This document shows positions 6,894 to 7,337 of a stretch of 7,337 nt of DNA, piece after piece (within the stretch, counting starts at the first letter, position 1; every line of letters starts with the position of its first letter). Both the position numbers and the translations under genes were made by a program. Source of the stretch: an uncultured Macromonas sp. (GTDB lineage Bacteria; Pseudomonadota; Gammaproteobacteria; Burkholderiales; Burkholderiaceae); the NCBI GenBank assembly GCA_946481585.1, contig CAMLOF010000148.1, positions 1 through 7,337 of the forward strand, read 5' to 3'. Below the pieces are notes generated by a model. The model did no database searches, was not told where the DNA came from, and saw only the letters and a list, made by a program, of their open reading frames with translations.

Positions 6894-6900
6894 AGAGGAG
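6894..6900 (+). promoter_or_regulatory. Strong ribosome binding site of the downstream SDR gene
   Basis: AGAGGAG lies eight bases before ATG 6909, a near-consensus Shine-Dalgarno sequence that selects this start for the partial SDR. It sits after a T7 run (6881-6887) just past the transporter stop. Confidence 0.75.
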
Positions 6901-6908
6901 CAACAGAG

Positions 6909-7337
6909 ATGGATCTGGGTTTGACGGGCAAGTGGGCGCTGGTGTGCGGCGCCAGCAAGGGTTTGGGCTGGGGCTGTGCAAGGGCCTTGGCGTTGGATGG
7001 CGTGAACGTGGTGATGGCGGCGCGCGGCGCGCAGGCCCTGGAGGATGCCGCTGCTGCGCTGCGAGCCCAGGCCAGCGGCAAGCTGCTCACCGTGGCTGCG
7101 GACGTGACCACCGAGGTCGGCCGCGAGGCGTTGTTCAACGTGCCTGGCGGGCCGGGCCGGGCTTTCGACATCGTCGTGACCAACGCGGGCGGCCCGCCGC
7201 CGGGCGACTTCCGCCAGTGGGGCCGTGAAGAGTGGTTGAAGGCGGTGGACGCCAACATGCTCACCCCCATCGAGCTGATCAAGGCCACGGTGGACGGCAT
7301 GGCCGAGCGCGGCTTCGGGCGCATCGTCAACATCACC
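6909..7337 (+). CDS. SDR-family oxidoreductase (3-oxoacyl-ACP reductase-like), N-terminal part
   Basis: The open frame runs from ATG 6909 through the window edge without a stop, giving 143 residues of an expected 260 or so. The cofactor-binding motif is CGASKGLG (13-20), with Cys where classical SDRs usually have Thr. AADVTT (63-68) is the adenine-contact region. TNAGGPPPGDF (91-101) is the NAG motif with Thr for the first Asn, and ANMLTPIELI (115-124) is helix alpha-5. The sequence reaches RIVNIT, just before the catalytic serine; the YxxxK lies outside. From memory, GGPPPGDF and ANMLTPIELI mark a well-populated proteobacterial SDR subgroup annotated as 3-oxoacyl reductase, whose true substrate is undefined. 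It follows the transporter by 29 bases and could be read through from that operon. Confidence 0.92.
   Translation, partial: MDLGLTGKWALVCGASKGLGWGCARALALDGVNVVMAARGAQALEDAAAALRAQASGKLLTVAADVTTEVGREALFNVPGGPGRAFDIVVTNAGGPPPGDFRQWGREEWLKAVDANMLTPIELIKATVDGMAERGFGRIVNIT

Noticed and set aside
5416..6981. A 521-codon open frame on the minus strand opposite the SpeE-like, transporter and SDR genes
   Set aside because: It spans three well-supported genes on the other strand and its translation is low-complexity, rich in His, Gln and Gly, typical of an antisense artefact.

Overview
The window looks like ordinary chromosome of a high-GC betaproteobacterium, most likely Comamonadaceae (Acidovorax, Comamonas or Hydrogenophaga-like). 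I base this on GC-rich third codon positions, dense gene packing with ATGA/TGATG junctions, a BktB-type thiolase, and the general look of the proteins. The genus is an inference. I see no tRNA, rRNA, CRISPR array, insertion sequence, phage gene or large repeat. Nearly every base is coding.

Left half (1-3693, minus strand). In transcription order: a membrane-bound Cache-HAMP-GGDEF diguanylate cyclase (1993-3693), an SDR-family oxidoreductase (1220-1996), and a secreted histidine-phosphatase-superfamily protein (618-1214). The first junction is a 4-base ATGA overlap and the second a 5-base gap, so the three genes very probably form one operon. After a 118-base gap lies the N-terminal 166 residues of a beta-ketothiolase resembling BktB, which runs off the left edge.

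Right half (3777-7337, plus strand). A TatD/YjjV-type metal-dependent hydrolase (3777-4649), a family-6 DNA-deoxyinosine (hypoxanthine) glycosylase (4646-5170), a spermidine-synthase-like protein (5170-5955), an EamA/DMT-family ten-helix transporter (5968-6879) and the first 143 residues of a second SDR (6909 to the right edge). The first four are separated by -4, -1 and +12 bases, so they are probably co-transcribed. The last follows 29 bases later with a strong ribosome binding site of its own.

The two groups diverge from a short intergenic stretch (about 3694-3776) that must hold both promoters, though no clear -35/-10 pair can be read there. The most notable points are: the diguanylate cyclase's TTG start and complete inhibitory site; its tight coupling to an SDR and a Tat-like exported phosphatase; the overlap of a TatD-family hydrolase with a base-excision glycosylase; and a spermidine-synthase homologue that keeps the catalytic Asp pair but lacks the usual glycine-rich GGGDG motif. 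I found no convincing new defence, mobile or RNA system here.
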